A DNA stretch of 19,007 nucleotides. Source: JANXSF01 sp031394025 (GTDB lineage: Bacteria > Acidobacteriota > Terriglobia > Bryobacterales > Bryobacteraceae). The stretch is from positions 1-19,007 of the forward strand of contig JANMWO010000518.1 in NCBI GenBank assembly GCA_031394025.1. The letters are read 5' to 3'. Below are positions 7,835-15,409 of this stretch, one piece after another (within the stretch, counting starts at the first letter, position 1; each line of letters begins with the position of its first letter). The notes below the pieces were generated by a model. It was not told where the DNA came from. It did no database searches and saw nothing but the letters and a program-made list of their open reading frames with translations. The translations under genes were made by a program, and so were the position numbers.

Positions 7835-7885
7835 AGTCTTTGAGCGAACTAAGGGCGAAGCTGTGGTGCGATCTTTAATTCACGA

Positions 7886-7891
7886 TACAAT
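7886..7891 (+). promoter_or_regulatory. Candidate -10 element for the AbrB-like gene
   Basis: TACAAT lies nine bases before the ATG at 7901. Transcription would start at about 7898, giving an almost leaderless message. The GGAGG at 7894-7898 is only two bases from the ATG, too close for a normal Shine-Dalgarno. There is no clear -35. Confidence 0.3.
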
Positions 7892-7900
7892 GTGGAGGCA

Positions 7901-8122
7901 ATGGCAGAAGTTACACTTTCCCGTAGGAATCAGGTTGTGATCCCAAAAGAAGCTCGGGAAGCTTTGGGGTTGAAACCTGGCGATAAGTTGTTGGTAGTTG
8001 TGGGTTGGGAAAAAGTGATCGTTCTGCAAAAGCCTAAATCCTATCGTTCGGCGATTCAAGGTTTGGGCCGTAACGTCTATCCCAACGATTACTTGAATAA
8101 GGAACGGCAGAGTTGGGATTAA
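7901..8122 (+). CDS. AbrB/MazE/SpoVT-type DNA-binding protein (VapB-like)
   Basis: This is a 73-residue swapped-hairpin AbrB protein. Residues 2-33 (EVTLSRRNQVVIPKEAREAL and GLKPGDKL) are the classic dimeric DNA-binding hairpin of AbrB, MazE and VapB antitoxins. The tail, with GLG-x-N-V at 54-59 and YLNKERQSWD at 64-73, is typical of small AbrB regulators and VapB-type antitoxins. The frame is also open from a GTG at 7892, but the ATG at 7901 gives the normal domain start. No PIN (VapC) or MazF gene follows. The next gene, 23 bases downstream on the same strand, is the deamidase-like protein, so these two may form one unit. The protein probably represses its own promoter, as family members do (inference). 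Confidence 0.8.
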   Translation: MAEVTLSRRNQVVIPKEAREALGLKPGDKLLVVVGWEKVIVLQKPKSYRSAIQGLGRNVYPNDYLNKERQSWD

Positions 8123-8130
8123 CATTTTAA

Positions 8131-8136
8131 AAGGAA
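8131..8136 (+). promoter_or_regulatory. Ribosome-binding site of the deamidase-like gene
   Basis: AAGGAA sits nine bases before the ATG at 8146, in the 23-base gap after the AbrB-like gene. It supports this ATG and independent translation within a two-gene message. Confidence 0.6.
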
Positions 8137-8145
8137 CTTGCCAAT

Positions 8146-8754
8146 ATGACCCCCAAAACAGCACTGTACCAACTAAAGAATGACACTCAGAACTTCCTAG
8201 GGCACAACGTGATTGTGTGCGCTGGAGGGGCCACTTCAGCCCAGCGCCCCTTTAACTTTGGCATGCACGGTGCCCACCTTGGACCGCGGGCAGGTGTGAA
8301 CGAAGTGTTCACCTTCACCACCATTCCAGTGATGACTCCCAGCCCGGAAAAACCCATCTGCGATAACGTGCGCATGATCCCCAACACCGAAGTGCTCGAC
8401 ATCACCAATATCCCCAGTTACTCGCTTGGTCCGGGTTGTGATTTCATGATCACTGGGCAGTTAAGCGGATGCGCGTTTTGTGCGCTACCTCAAGGGAATA
8501 ACTTGCTGGTGTCCCATGTTCAACCTGGCGGTCTGCGAAATATGGACGGTGCTCAATTGAAAACCGCACTGGTAAATACAGGCCGTTTTGCAGGCGTCAA
8601 TGTTGCCCTAGCGAGCGTTTATGGCCGAGGCGATTACGCAGCCACTGCCTACGTAATCGGAGTTTGCCGTGGAGGAACATGGGAACTATGGGGTCAAGCT
8701 GTTAGCGGCCCGGGTGCCGGGGCTAACATCGTAAGCGTCACCCGAATTATTTGA
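8146..8754 (+). CDS. Putative CNF1/BLF1-like glutamine deamidase domain protein
   Basis: This is a 202-residue soluble protein with no signal peptide or membrane segment. Residues 103-109 read TGQLSGC. The LSGC motif with Cys109, a Thr six residues earlier (T103) and a His 15 residues later (H124, in LLVSHVQPGG) reproduces the catalytic pattern of the CNF1/BLF1/CheD deamidases. From memory, BLF1 uses T88, C94 and H106 around LSGC, CNF1 uses C866 and H881 (also 15 apart), and CheD uses T21, C27 and H44. The size is close to BLF1 (211 residues), and the C-terminal pattern G-V-C-R-G-G-x-W-E-L-W-x-Q resembles the end of BLF1. Family members convert a glutamine in a target protein (Rho GTPases, eIF4A or chemoreceptors) to glutamate. 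No close homologue is recognised by eye, so target and role are unknown. It follows an AbrB-like gene and is convergent with the TPR gene, four bases away. Confidence 0.55.
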   Translation: MTPKTALYQLKNDTQNFLGHNVIVCAGGATSAQRPFNFGMHGAHLGPRAGVNEVFTFTTIPVMTPSPEKPICDNVRMIPNTEVLDITNIPSYSLGPGCDFMITGQLSGCAFCALPQGNNLLVSHVQPGGLRNMDGAQLKTALVNTGRFAGVNVALASVYGRGDYAATAYVIGVCRGGTWELWGQAVSGPGAGANIVSVTRII

Positions 8755-8758
8755 ACCG

Positions 8759-9667
8759 CTATTGGACACCAAGCAAAGCGGCATGCCGTAGGATGTCTGG
8801 ATTGCGCGTTCCCACCGCTAAAACCAGCTTCATGGTAGAGACGGCTTCAGACCCACTGCCAGCTTCCTGCAATGCGATTGCCAGGGCATCCAGTGTCAAA
8901 ATATCGTGCCGCACATCCGCTTCCTGACGGGCCAGCTTAACTGCATCGTTGGGACGTTTCCCCACGCCTGCGTAGTACAGGATCAGTTCACGATTTGCGT
9001 TGTCAGCGTCTTTTTTCCGTAGCAAGGCAGTACGTTCAAAGGCCTGGTAATCTTCCGGCTTACCGCTTGCCACAGCCAATTGGTAAAGGTTCTTTGGTTG
9101 AGTCAGTGGGCGCAAAATTTCAATCGCCTCGGCCTGTCTTTGCTGAGCAATTCGAAGCTGGGCCAAAGTGCCCAAAGTTTCCTCACCACTGGCAGGCATG
9201 CCCTTCAGAATTTTTTCGGCATTGTCTAATTTCCCAGCAAACATTTGCAGCTTGGCAGCATATAGCAGAAGCGATTGCGCGTCGGGCCGCTGCCCTGCAA
9301 CAATGCGGCTAAAAGCAAGGTTCACTGCGTCTATCGCACCATCGAAGTCTCCAGTAGCATCGCGCAACTGGGCCACCAAAAGCCAACCCGCTGCATCGGC
9401 TTTTCCAATCCGCAGATCCAACATCCATTGAATAGATTGCTCAGCCTTTTCGTAGTTGCCCAAACCTAACTCAGCGGATGCCAGCAATTGATAAATGGAA
9501 ACGTCGTCAGGTACTTCCCGGTTCATTTTCTTCGCTTGCTCCGCAGCGACGGAAAATTCCCCGCGACTCAAATGGCTGCGCACCTTTTCCTTGCGAGTCT
9601 CAAGCGGAATGGTGTCTGCCGCAAATGCTGAAGCAGCTAATAGAAGGAGTATTGATTTTGTAAGCAT
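8759..9667 (-). CDS. Exported tetratricopeptide-repeat protein
   Basis: This 302-residue protein starts with a clear signal peptide (residues 1-17, LLLLAASAFAA, cleavage near ADT). The remainder is a string of helical TPR-type repeats, the clearest at about 33-57, 58-90, 93-125 and 130-160. Typical signs are G-x-Y-x-x-A-E and G-D-F-x-x-A. Such proteins act as protein-protein scaffolds in the periplasm, and no enzyme motif is seen. It lies downstream of the DUF4331 gene on the same strand, but a terminator-like hairpin stands between them. The ribosome site is weak (GAGA about ten bases upstream). Confidence 0.8.
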   Translation of the reverse strand: MLTKSILLLLAASAFAADTIPLETRKEKVRSHLSRGEFSVAAEQAKKMNREVPDDVSIYQLLASAELGLGNYEKAEQSIQWMLDLRIGKADAAGWLLVAQLRDATGDFDGAIDAVNLAFSRIVAGQRPDAQSLLLYAAKLQMFAGKLDNAEKILKGMPASGEETLGTLAQLRIAQQRQAEAIEILRPLTQPKNLYQLAVASGKPEDYQAFERTALLRKKDADNANRELILYYAGVGKRPNDAVKLARQEADVRHDILTLDALAIALQEAGSGSEAVSTMKLVLAVGTRNPDILRHAALLGVQ

Positions 9668-9719
9668 AATAGTAATTCTCTAAATCTGAACGAGCCAGGA
9701 GGAAAATCCTACCTAAGTT

Positions 9720-9762
9720 AAAAATGTGCGACCCTGCACGTAGCGCTGTACCAGGTCGCACA
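9720..9762 (-). terminator. Intrinsic terminator after the DUF4331 gene
   Basis: On the minus strand, arms 9754-9762 and 9725-9733 (TGTGCGACC with GGTCGCACA) form a perfect nine-base-pair stem around a 20-base loop, followed at once by five T (9724-9720) and then AAC. It begins 14 bases after the DUF4331 stop and 53 bases before the TPR ATG, so TPR expression would need read-through or its own promoter. Confidence 0.75.
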
Positions 9763-9776
9763 CAAGTGAAGTTACA

Positions 9777-11324
9777 TCAGTTTGCGCAGGCAGCTCCGGC
9801 ACCTGCCGTGCAGCCTGCTTCATTAGGATCAATATGACGCCGATCCCTACCACTTGGTGCTTCGCCCAAATAGGGGAAGGTGGTTTTGTAAGCTGTATCA
9901 TTGACGTTCACGCCATCGCCCAAACGGTTATTGGGGGCAACGTTGAAAGCTGGATTCAAGACGCCAACCACCGCACGCAACGAAATGTCGGTAACATCAT
10001 CGAATAAGCGGCGTCCATTGGGGTATCCAGCACCATCTCCGCCAAGCAAGCCCAGACGGCTGGCGCTAGCAACTGCGGTTGGGGCAACTCCTGTGTTCAG
10101 ACGAAGTAGATCTGCAACCGGCCCTGGAGCAGTTCCGGCAGCGGCGATTGGTGCCGCATAGGTGACCAGCGGTAACAGGTCAGTACGCGGTGGAGCAGGA
10201 ATCGTCACAGCACCGCCAGTAGCAGCGTTGATCAAACGTGCCAGTAGCGGATCCAGCAGGAAACTGGCGAACTGGCTATCGTTCTTTGGTTGATCCATAC
10301 TGAAGCGGTCTTTGGAACCAGTGCCAATCAACAGTTCGTTGATCAGCGGATTGCCCATGCGCTGAATCTGGCTCCAGGAGCCGGAGTTCTGTGTTGGAAG
10401 CGGAGCCCGACGGACAGATACTCGTTGCCGGGAAGTGGTTCCGAAAACGCCGATGGTGGCCGCAGTAGAAGTGGCCAACTCAACGTTGCCTGTGCTGGTG
10501 AGCATCGATACGGGAACTTCAATGGCGATTGAATTCACTGAATAGCCCGATACAAAATCACTAGCGACGTTGGTAGATGCTGCATCTTGGGCTGGCGTGA
10601 GAACGCCACCATTGACGGCAGAACGCAAATTCAGCGTGTCAAATGCTGCACCCAGATCAATCCAAAATGGATCATCTACGGTACCTGAAAATACTTTCAC
10701 GCCAGGAGTGCTTGTCGTGTAAGTGCCCGCTGTGTAGAGTGCCGAATAATCCATGGTGCGTGGTCCTACGTTTGATGGGACAGCGTAAAATGGACCACTG
10801 CCAGTGATGGGGGTAGATACTCCGCCCTTGATCATTGTCACCGTATAGGATTGGCGCGTACCAAAACCAGCATCGTTAAATGATGTAATTCTAGCTGGAA
10901 TCAGCGGTGTTCCAGGTGCTATAGGAGCGGGCGAGTTAGATGGTGCATTAATGCCCGCACCCGCGCCGGCAAAGGCTTGGGCCACTCCGGGCAAACGCTG
11001 TTCGGTGGTAAATCGAAATTGGAATACAACGTCTTCCACGGCGTCGTTGTTGTTATCCACTTTGATCTCATACAGCAGATCAGGATCGAATGGCCACCAA
11101 TTCGGCCCATTTCCTGGTTCCTGCAATGGATCCACGCAGAGGATTAATGTTACGCGCGGGTTCGCGGCACCATCATAACTGCGGAATGCGAATACGTCTG
11201 TGATATCCGCTTTGTGGTCCACGGCGGTAATCGGAGCTTCCCGGTGATTGGCCGCGAAGCTGCTGGGAGGCATAGCCATCAGAATGGCCAGCGCTGGTGC
11301 AATTATTGTTCTAATTTGATTCAT
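9777..11324 (-). CDS. Exported DUF4331 family protein
   Basis: This 515-residue secreted protein has a signal peptide (residues 1-24, ending PSSFAA) and then HREAP at 27-31 and the acidic run D36-x3-D40-x2-D43, both diagnostic of DUF4331. Further family signs are GNGPNWWPFDPDLLYEIKVD with acidic residues, the VFQFRF strand, and a C-terminal block with PNGRRLFDDVTDISLRAV and LGDGVNVND. The molecular role of DUF4331 is not established. The start has a strong ribosome site (AGGAGG, 11330-11335, five bases from ATG) and overlaps the end of the PEP-CTERM gene by 14 bases, so the two are co-translated. The tail ends CTAGAGAACAN, with two cysteines that could form a disulfide. Terminated by the hairpin at 9720-9762. 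Confidence 0.88.
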   Translation of the reverse strand: MNQIRTIIAPALAILMAMPPSSFAANHREAPITAVDHKADITDVFAFRSYDGAANPRVTLILCVDPLQEPGNGPNWWPFDPDLLYEIKVDNNNDAVEDVVFQFRFTTEQRLPGVAQAFAGAGAGINAPSNSPAPIAPGTPLIPARITSFNDAGFGTRQSYTVTMIKGGVSTPITGSGPFYAVPSNVGPRTMDYSALYTAGTYTTSTPGVKVFSGTVDDPFWIDLGAAFDTLNLRSAVNGGVLTPAQDAASTNVASDFVSGYSVNSIAIEVPVSMLTSTGNVELATSTAATIGVFGTTSRQRVSVRRAPLPTQNSGSWSQIQRMGNPLINELLIGTGSKDRFSMDQPKNDSQFASFLLDPLLARLINAATGGAVTIPAPPRTDLLPLVTYAAPIAAAGTAPGPVADLLRLNTGVAPTAVASASRLGLLGGDGAGYPNGRRLFDDVTDISLRAVVGVLNPAFNVAPNNRLGDGVNVNDTAYKTTFPYLGEAPSGRDRRHIDPNEAGCTAGAGAACAN

Positions 11325-12018
11325 TGTTTCCTCCTGTTAAAGTGTTACGGCGAATGCCGAACAGAGTGAGCATTGCCAGTCCAGCCAGCATTAACTGCTG
11401 CGCTGACGGTTCTGGTGTGGCTTGGATAGTTACCGATGCTGAGTTAAAACGTGCCGAACCTCCACCCAGTCCCCCGTCCACAGAAAGATCTGTGAACACA
11501 TCGAAAAAGCTGCTAATTGGGAAAGATGCGGAATCGGACAGCATAGAAAAACCCGACGTGGCAACGGAAATCAAGCTGACAGAGTTAGCGCAGCCAGTGG
11601 GTGAGTTTCCGCTGAACAATGCGCCTGGGCATATATCAAGCGAAGCAGTAACCGCGCCGTCACCCGTTGCCACAGGCGAATTCAGCCCGACTTTTGCTCC
11701 AATCAATTGTGAGTTTGAGGCCTTGAATCGAAAGAACGATTCAAACAACTGACCTGGGTTCGCAGTTTGGTTAAGTGTGAATTGAAAGGTTGGCATAAAC
11801 TGCCCGCCCCCCGGATTCACCAGTACTTGTGTCAGCGGTATGACCGTGGCACCGTTTTGTCCTGGAGCAGAGCTGAATCCCGAAAACGTTACTACTCCGT
11901 TTTGGCATCCGACTGTGCCCAAGTTGACATAATCCTGTAGAGTCCCTGTTAGACAGGGAGCCGCGAAGGCGGAACTACTGACCAGTAGTATTCCGCCAAG
12001 TATGCAATACAGCTTCAT
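11311..12018 (-). CDS. PEP-CTERM sorted exported protein
   Basis: This 235-residue protein has a signal peptide (1-19, ending SSSAFAA). Its C-terminal sorting tag is T-P-E-P at 201-204, a hydrophobic helix (209-222) and R-R at 223-224. This is the PEP-CTERM signal handled by exosortase in EPS-producing Gram-negative bacteria. The middle is a Ser/Thr/Gly/Asn-rich beta-type region with paired cysteines (C22, C38, C130, C143). No enzyme motif is seen. A strong AGGAGG (12023-12028) lies four bases before the ATG. It is the first gene of a pair with DUF4331. No exosortase gene lies in the window. Confidence 0.85.
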   Translation of the reverse strand: MKLYCILGGILLVSSSAFAAPCLTGTLQDYVNLGTVGCQNGVVTFSGFSSAPGQNGATVIPLTQVLVNPGGGQFMPTFQFTLNQTANPGQLFESFFRFKASNSQLIGAKVGLNSPVATGDGAVTASLDICPGALFSGNSPTGCANSVSLISVATSGFSMLSDSASFPISSFFDVFTDLSVDGGLGGGSARFNSASVTIQATPEPSAQQLMLAGLAMLTLFGIRRNTLTGGNNESN

Positions 12019-12311
12019 TATTCCTCCTATCGTTTTGCTTCCAAGGTGCAGACAAACAGAACCCAGTAATGATGATCGAGAATGAAAGCCCCTTGAAAAC
12101 TGCTATTAGGGATACGCGTGAGTACGATGAAACGGATTGAGGTTTCTTTAAAATCAGTGGCGGGATTTACTTAGAAGTAACAAGAGTAAATATCGAACTT
12201 TTTTGAGGGAGATTTTTGAAACATTTTTCCAGGAAGGCTCTCAATAGATTTGGCTTTGATAGCCGCCATTGCTGCATTGCTTCGGTCTTTCTTCTCACCT
12301 AGCTGGCCCAC
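12019..12311. other. Intergenic region between the SDR gene and the PEP-CTERM gene
   Basis: This 293-base gap is AT-richer than its surroundings. It contains the ribosome site of the PEP-CTERM gene at one end and an exact 14-base inverted repeat at 12167-12180. It must hold the promoter of the PEP-CTERM/DUF4331 pair, but I could not pick a convincing -35/-10 pair. No terminator with a U tract was found after the SDR stop, and no coding potential was recognised. Confidence 0.5.
12167..12180. promoter_or_regulatory. Candidate operator: 14-base perfect inverted repeat
   Basis: TTACTTAGAAGTAA is a perfect 6-2-6 palindrome about 150 bases upstream of the PEP-CTERM ATG. Two further AGTAA-type half-sites lie within the next 12 bases. 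It could bind a dimeric regulator, but chance cannot be excluded in AT-rich DNA. Confidence 0.3.
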
Positions 12312-13058
12312 TTACTTCGCCGCCATGCGCAACCCGCCATCCAGCCGGATGACTTCGCCATTCAGCATCACATTTTCAAAAATCTGCCGCACTAGTTGGG
12401 CGAATTCTGCTGGCCTGCCTAAGCGTGGTGGAAACGGAACGTTCTGACCCAGAGCCAAGCGTGCCGGTTCTGGAAGCCCCGCAAGCAGTGGCGTATCGAA
12501 CAGCCCTGGGGCAATGGCCACCACGCGAATTCCAAGGCGCGATAGATCGCGAGCAATGGGCAACGTCATCCCGGCAATACCTGCTTTCGATGCGGCATAA
12601 GCGCTCTGTCCGATTTGTCCATCAAAGGCCGCAATAGATGCCGTGTTGACAATTACGCCACGCTCCCCTTCCGCATTGGGTTCGTTCTTCGACATGGCCC
12701 AGGCAGCCATCCTGGTGACGTTGTAGGTCCCAATCAGGTTGACCCGAATGGTGCGTTCAAACAATGCTAAATCTGCTGGACCATCCTTAGAAATCACCCT
12801 GCCCGCCGCGCCGATTCCTGCGCAGCTTACAACCCCGGAGATAGCGCCAACATCCTCCAGGGCAGCTTGAACATCCACTGCTGAAGTGACGTCGGCAGGA
12901 AAGAATTTCCCACCCAGTTCTTTGGCAAGAGACTCGCCTTCAGGATTCAAGTCCAACAGAATCGGGGTGCCTCCCGCCTCCGCAACCATGCGGGCCGTGG
13001 CCGCTCCTAAACCCGAGGCTGCGCCAGTGATCATAACTACTTTGCCGTTGAGATGCAT
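12312..13058 (-). CDS. Short-chain dehydrogenase, type II 3-hydroxyacyl-CoA dehydrogenase-like
   Basis: This is a 248-residue Rossmann-fold oxidoreductase. The cofactor loop is TGAASGLG (11-18). D36 at the end of the second strand predicts NAD rather than NADP. Further motifs are NxAG-like CAG (79-81), N107, S141 and the catalytic Y154-x3-K158. The C-terminal block, with FDTPLLAGLPE, then VPFPPRLG and LNGEVIRLDGGLRM, closely parallels human HSD17B10. The likely substrates are therefore 3-hydroxyacyl-CoA or 3-hydroxy-2-methylbutyryl-CoA in fatty-acid or isoleucine breakdown. It is divergent from modB across only 22 bases. No ribosome site is visible; a TATAAT sits eight bases before the ATG. 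Confidence 0.85.
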   Translation of the reverse strand: MHLNGKVVMITGAASGLGAATARMVAEAGGTPILLDLNPEGESLAKELGGKFFPADVTSAVDVQAALEDVGAISGVVSCAGIGAAGRVISKDGPADLALFERTIRVNLIGTYNVTRMAAWAMSKNEPNAEGERGVIVNTASIAAFDGQIGQSAYAASKAGIAGMTLPIARDLSRLGIRVVAIAPGLFDTPLLAGLPEPARLALGQNVPFPPRLGRPAEFAQLVRQIFENVMLNGEVIRLDGGLRMAAK

Positions 13059-13066
13059 ATGTTGGC

Positions 13067-13074
13067 ATTATAGG
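13067..13074. promoter_or_regulatory. Candidate shared bidirectional -10 element (SDR gene / modB)
   Basis: ATTATAGG gives TATAAT on the minus strand (13072 to 13067), eight bases before the SDR ATG, and TATAGG on the plus strand (13069-13074), six bases before the modB ATG. Both genes lack a Shine-Dalgarno, so both messages could start at or beside their ATG. -35 matches are weak on both sides. This is inferred from sequence only. Confidence 0.4.
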
Positions 13075-13080
13075 GTTTCT

Positions 13081-13745
<665 letters not shown>

Positions 13746-13746
<1 letters not shown>

Positions 13747-14813
13747 TGATGGAGGCACGCATTAGGAAAAAGTTCCGCAGCGGCGCGGATTCCAGCGGCT
13801 TCACGCTGGATGTCCACTTACAGGTTGGCAACGGCATTACAGTTTTGTTCGGTCCCAGCGGCGCGGGCAAGACGCTAACGCTAGATGCCATTGCCGGGTT
13901 CAGCGATCCTGACGAAGGTCGCATTTTGTTGGACGACCGCATTCTGTTTGATGCTGCAGCAAAAGTAAACTTGCCTCCGCGCGAGCGAGCTTGCGGATAT
14001 GTGTTTCAAAATTACGCACTGTTCCCTAATATGACCCTGCGCGAAAACATCTACTTTGCAGCCGCCCACCTGCCCCGCGTGGAACGTCATCAACGAGTGA
14101 ACGAAGCTTTGGAACGGTTTGCCCTGAAGGATGTGGCTGGTCGCAAGCCCAATCAATTATCTGGTGGGCAAAAGCAACGCGGTTCCATTGCCCGGGCGCT
14201 GGTTGCCGAACCGGGCGTGCTACTACTGGACGAACCATCCCGAGGCCTGGATGCCTTGCTGCGTCGTGATCTTTACGACGTTCTGCGTGAAGTGCGCAAT
14301 GAGTACCAGGCACCCATTATTCTGGTAACTCACGATCTTTCTGAATGCCTGGAATTGGCCGATCATGTATTGATTTACCGCGATGGGCAGATTGTGCAAT
14401 CTGGCGAAGCACCGGCCATAGTGGAGTCGCCGACAAGCGTCGAAGTGGCCCGTATGCTGGGGATTTTCAATCTTCTACCGGTGGAGATTTTGGCACTTGA
14501 CCCTGGCCGCAATTGGAGCAAAGTACGATGGAACGGTACGGATATTGAAGGGCCATATTTCCCCGGTCATTTTTTGGGCGACAAGGTGACGCTATCAGTG
14601 CGTCCGGCAGATTTGAAAGTCGTCAACCGGCAAGGGAAATTGGCAGGCAATCAGGTGGCGGTTCCATTGCGGCGAGTAGTGAATACGGCGGAAGGTGTGC
14701 GGCTGGATTTCGAAGGCATTTCGGTGGAGTTGGGTCAATCGGAATACGCAACAAAGACAGATAATGATAGTTGGGTGATTGAATTTCCCCCGCAGGCTTT
14801 ACGAGTTTTATAA
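13746..14813 (+). CDS. modC: Molybdate ABC transporter ATP-binding protein
   Basis: This 355-residue ATPase drives ModB. Walker A is GPSGAGKT (36-43), the Q-loop glutamine is Q88 (YVFQNYALFP), the signature LSGGQ is at 138-142, Walker B ends D162-E163, and the switch His is H196 (ILVTHD). The C-terminal ~70 residues form a Mop/TOBE-like region (LSVRPADLKVV), as in ModC proteins that bind oxyanion for feedback. The start is the first of two adjacent ATG codons and overlaps the modB stop (TAATG), so translation is coupled. The frame is open further upstream inside modB, but those residues are not ModC-like. Confidence 0.92.
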
Positions 14814-14821
14814 ATGAATTT

Positions 14822-15409
14822 ATGGCATTGAAATCATTTGAAGAGTACGAAGAATTAGCCAAGGCTGCGCATGGTCACATGTGCGCTGGGCAGGTGTTGG
14901 GCTTGCGCCTGGCAATTCATGGCTTGGAACTACTGGGGATTGACGACCCATTGGGACAAGACCGAAAGCGGCTGGTGAGCTTTGTAGAAATCGACCGCTG
15001 CGCAACCGATGCAGTAACCGTGGTGACTGGTTGCCGCCTGGGCAAGCGGGCGTTGAAATTTCGTGACTTTGGGAAAGTGGCGGTGACGTTTTGCGATCTC
15101 TTAACAGACCGGGCCGTGCGGGTAGTGGCTAAGGAATCGTCCAAACAACGGGCACGGGAAGTGTATCCGGAAATTGAAGACAAGAATCAGCAACAGATGA
15201 AAGCTTACCGTGAACTGCCCGTGGGCGACATGTTTGAGCATGCATGGGTGCGGGTAACGCTACCTCCGGAAGAGATGCCGGGCTTCAAGGGTCCACGCGT
15301 GAGTTGCGCGCAATGTGGGGAAGGAATCAACTTCAAGCGTGAAGTCGAAGTGCATGGAAGAGTGCTGTGCAAGGCCTGCGCCGGGGAACGCTATTACGAA
15401 GTTTTATGA
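14822..15409 (+). CDS. FmdE family zinc-ribbon protein
   Basis: This 195-residue protein belongs to the FmdE family (molybdenum formylmethanofuran dehydrogenase operon protein). The N-terminal domain has the family motif HGHMCAGQVLGLR (17-29), the segment EIDRCATDAV (57-66) and TGCRLGKR around C71. The C-terminal domain is a four-cysteine zinc ribbon of the TraR/DksA style, with C162-x2-C165 and C183-x2-C186. Its biochemical role is not settled, but homologues recur near molybdenum or tungsten genes, in agreement with modBC eight bases upstream. Its stop overlaps the next start (ATGA). No strong ribosome site is seen. Confidence 0.88.
   Translation: MALKSFEEYEELAKAAHGHMCAGQVLGLRLAIHGLELLGIDDPLGQDRKRLVSFVEIDRCATDAVTVVTGCRLGKRALKFRDFGKVAVTFCDLLTDRAVRVVAKESSKQRAREVYPEIEDKNQQQMKAYRELPVGDMFEHAWVRVTLPPEEMPGFKGPRVSCAQCGEGINFKREVEVHGRVLCKACAGERYYEVL

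Noticed and set aside
7901..8122. Classical VapBC toxin-antitoxin pair
   Set aside because: The downstream protein has no PIN-domain acidic residues in the right pattern; it carries an LSGC motif instead.
8187..8408. Minus-strand open frame opposite the deamidase-like gene
   Set aside because: The plus-strand gene has a good ribosome site and family motif; the opposite frame has neither.
13059..13080. Molybdenum-cofactor riboswitch before modB
   Set aside because: Only 22 bases separate modB from the divergent gene, far too short for this riboswitch.
15380..15406. TPP riboswitch before the ThiE/TenI-family gene
   Set aside because: The start overlaps the preceding gene by four bases and no THI-box motif is visible.
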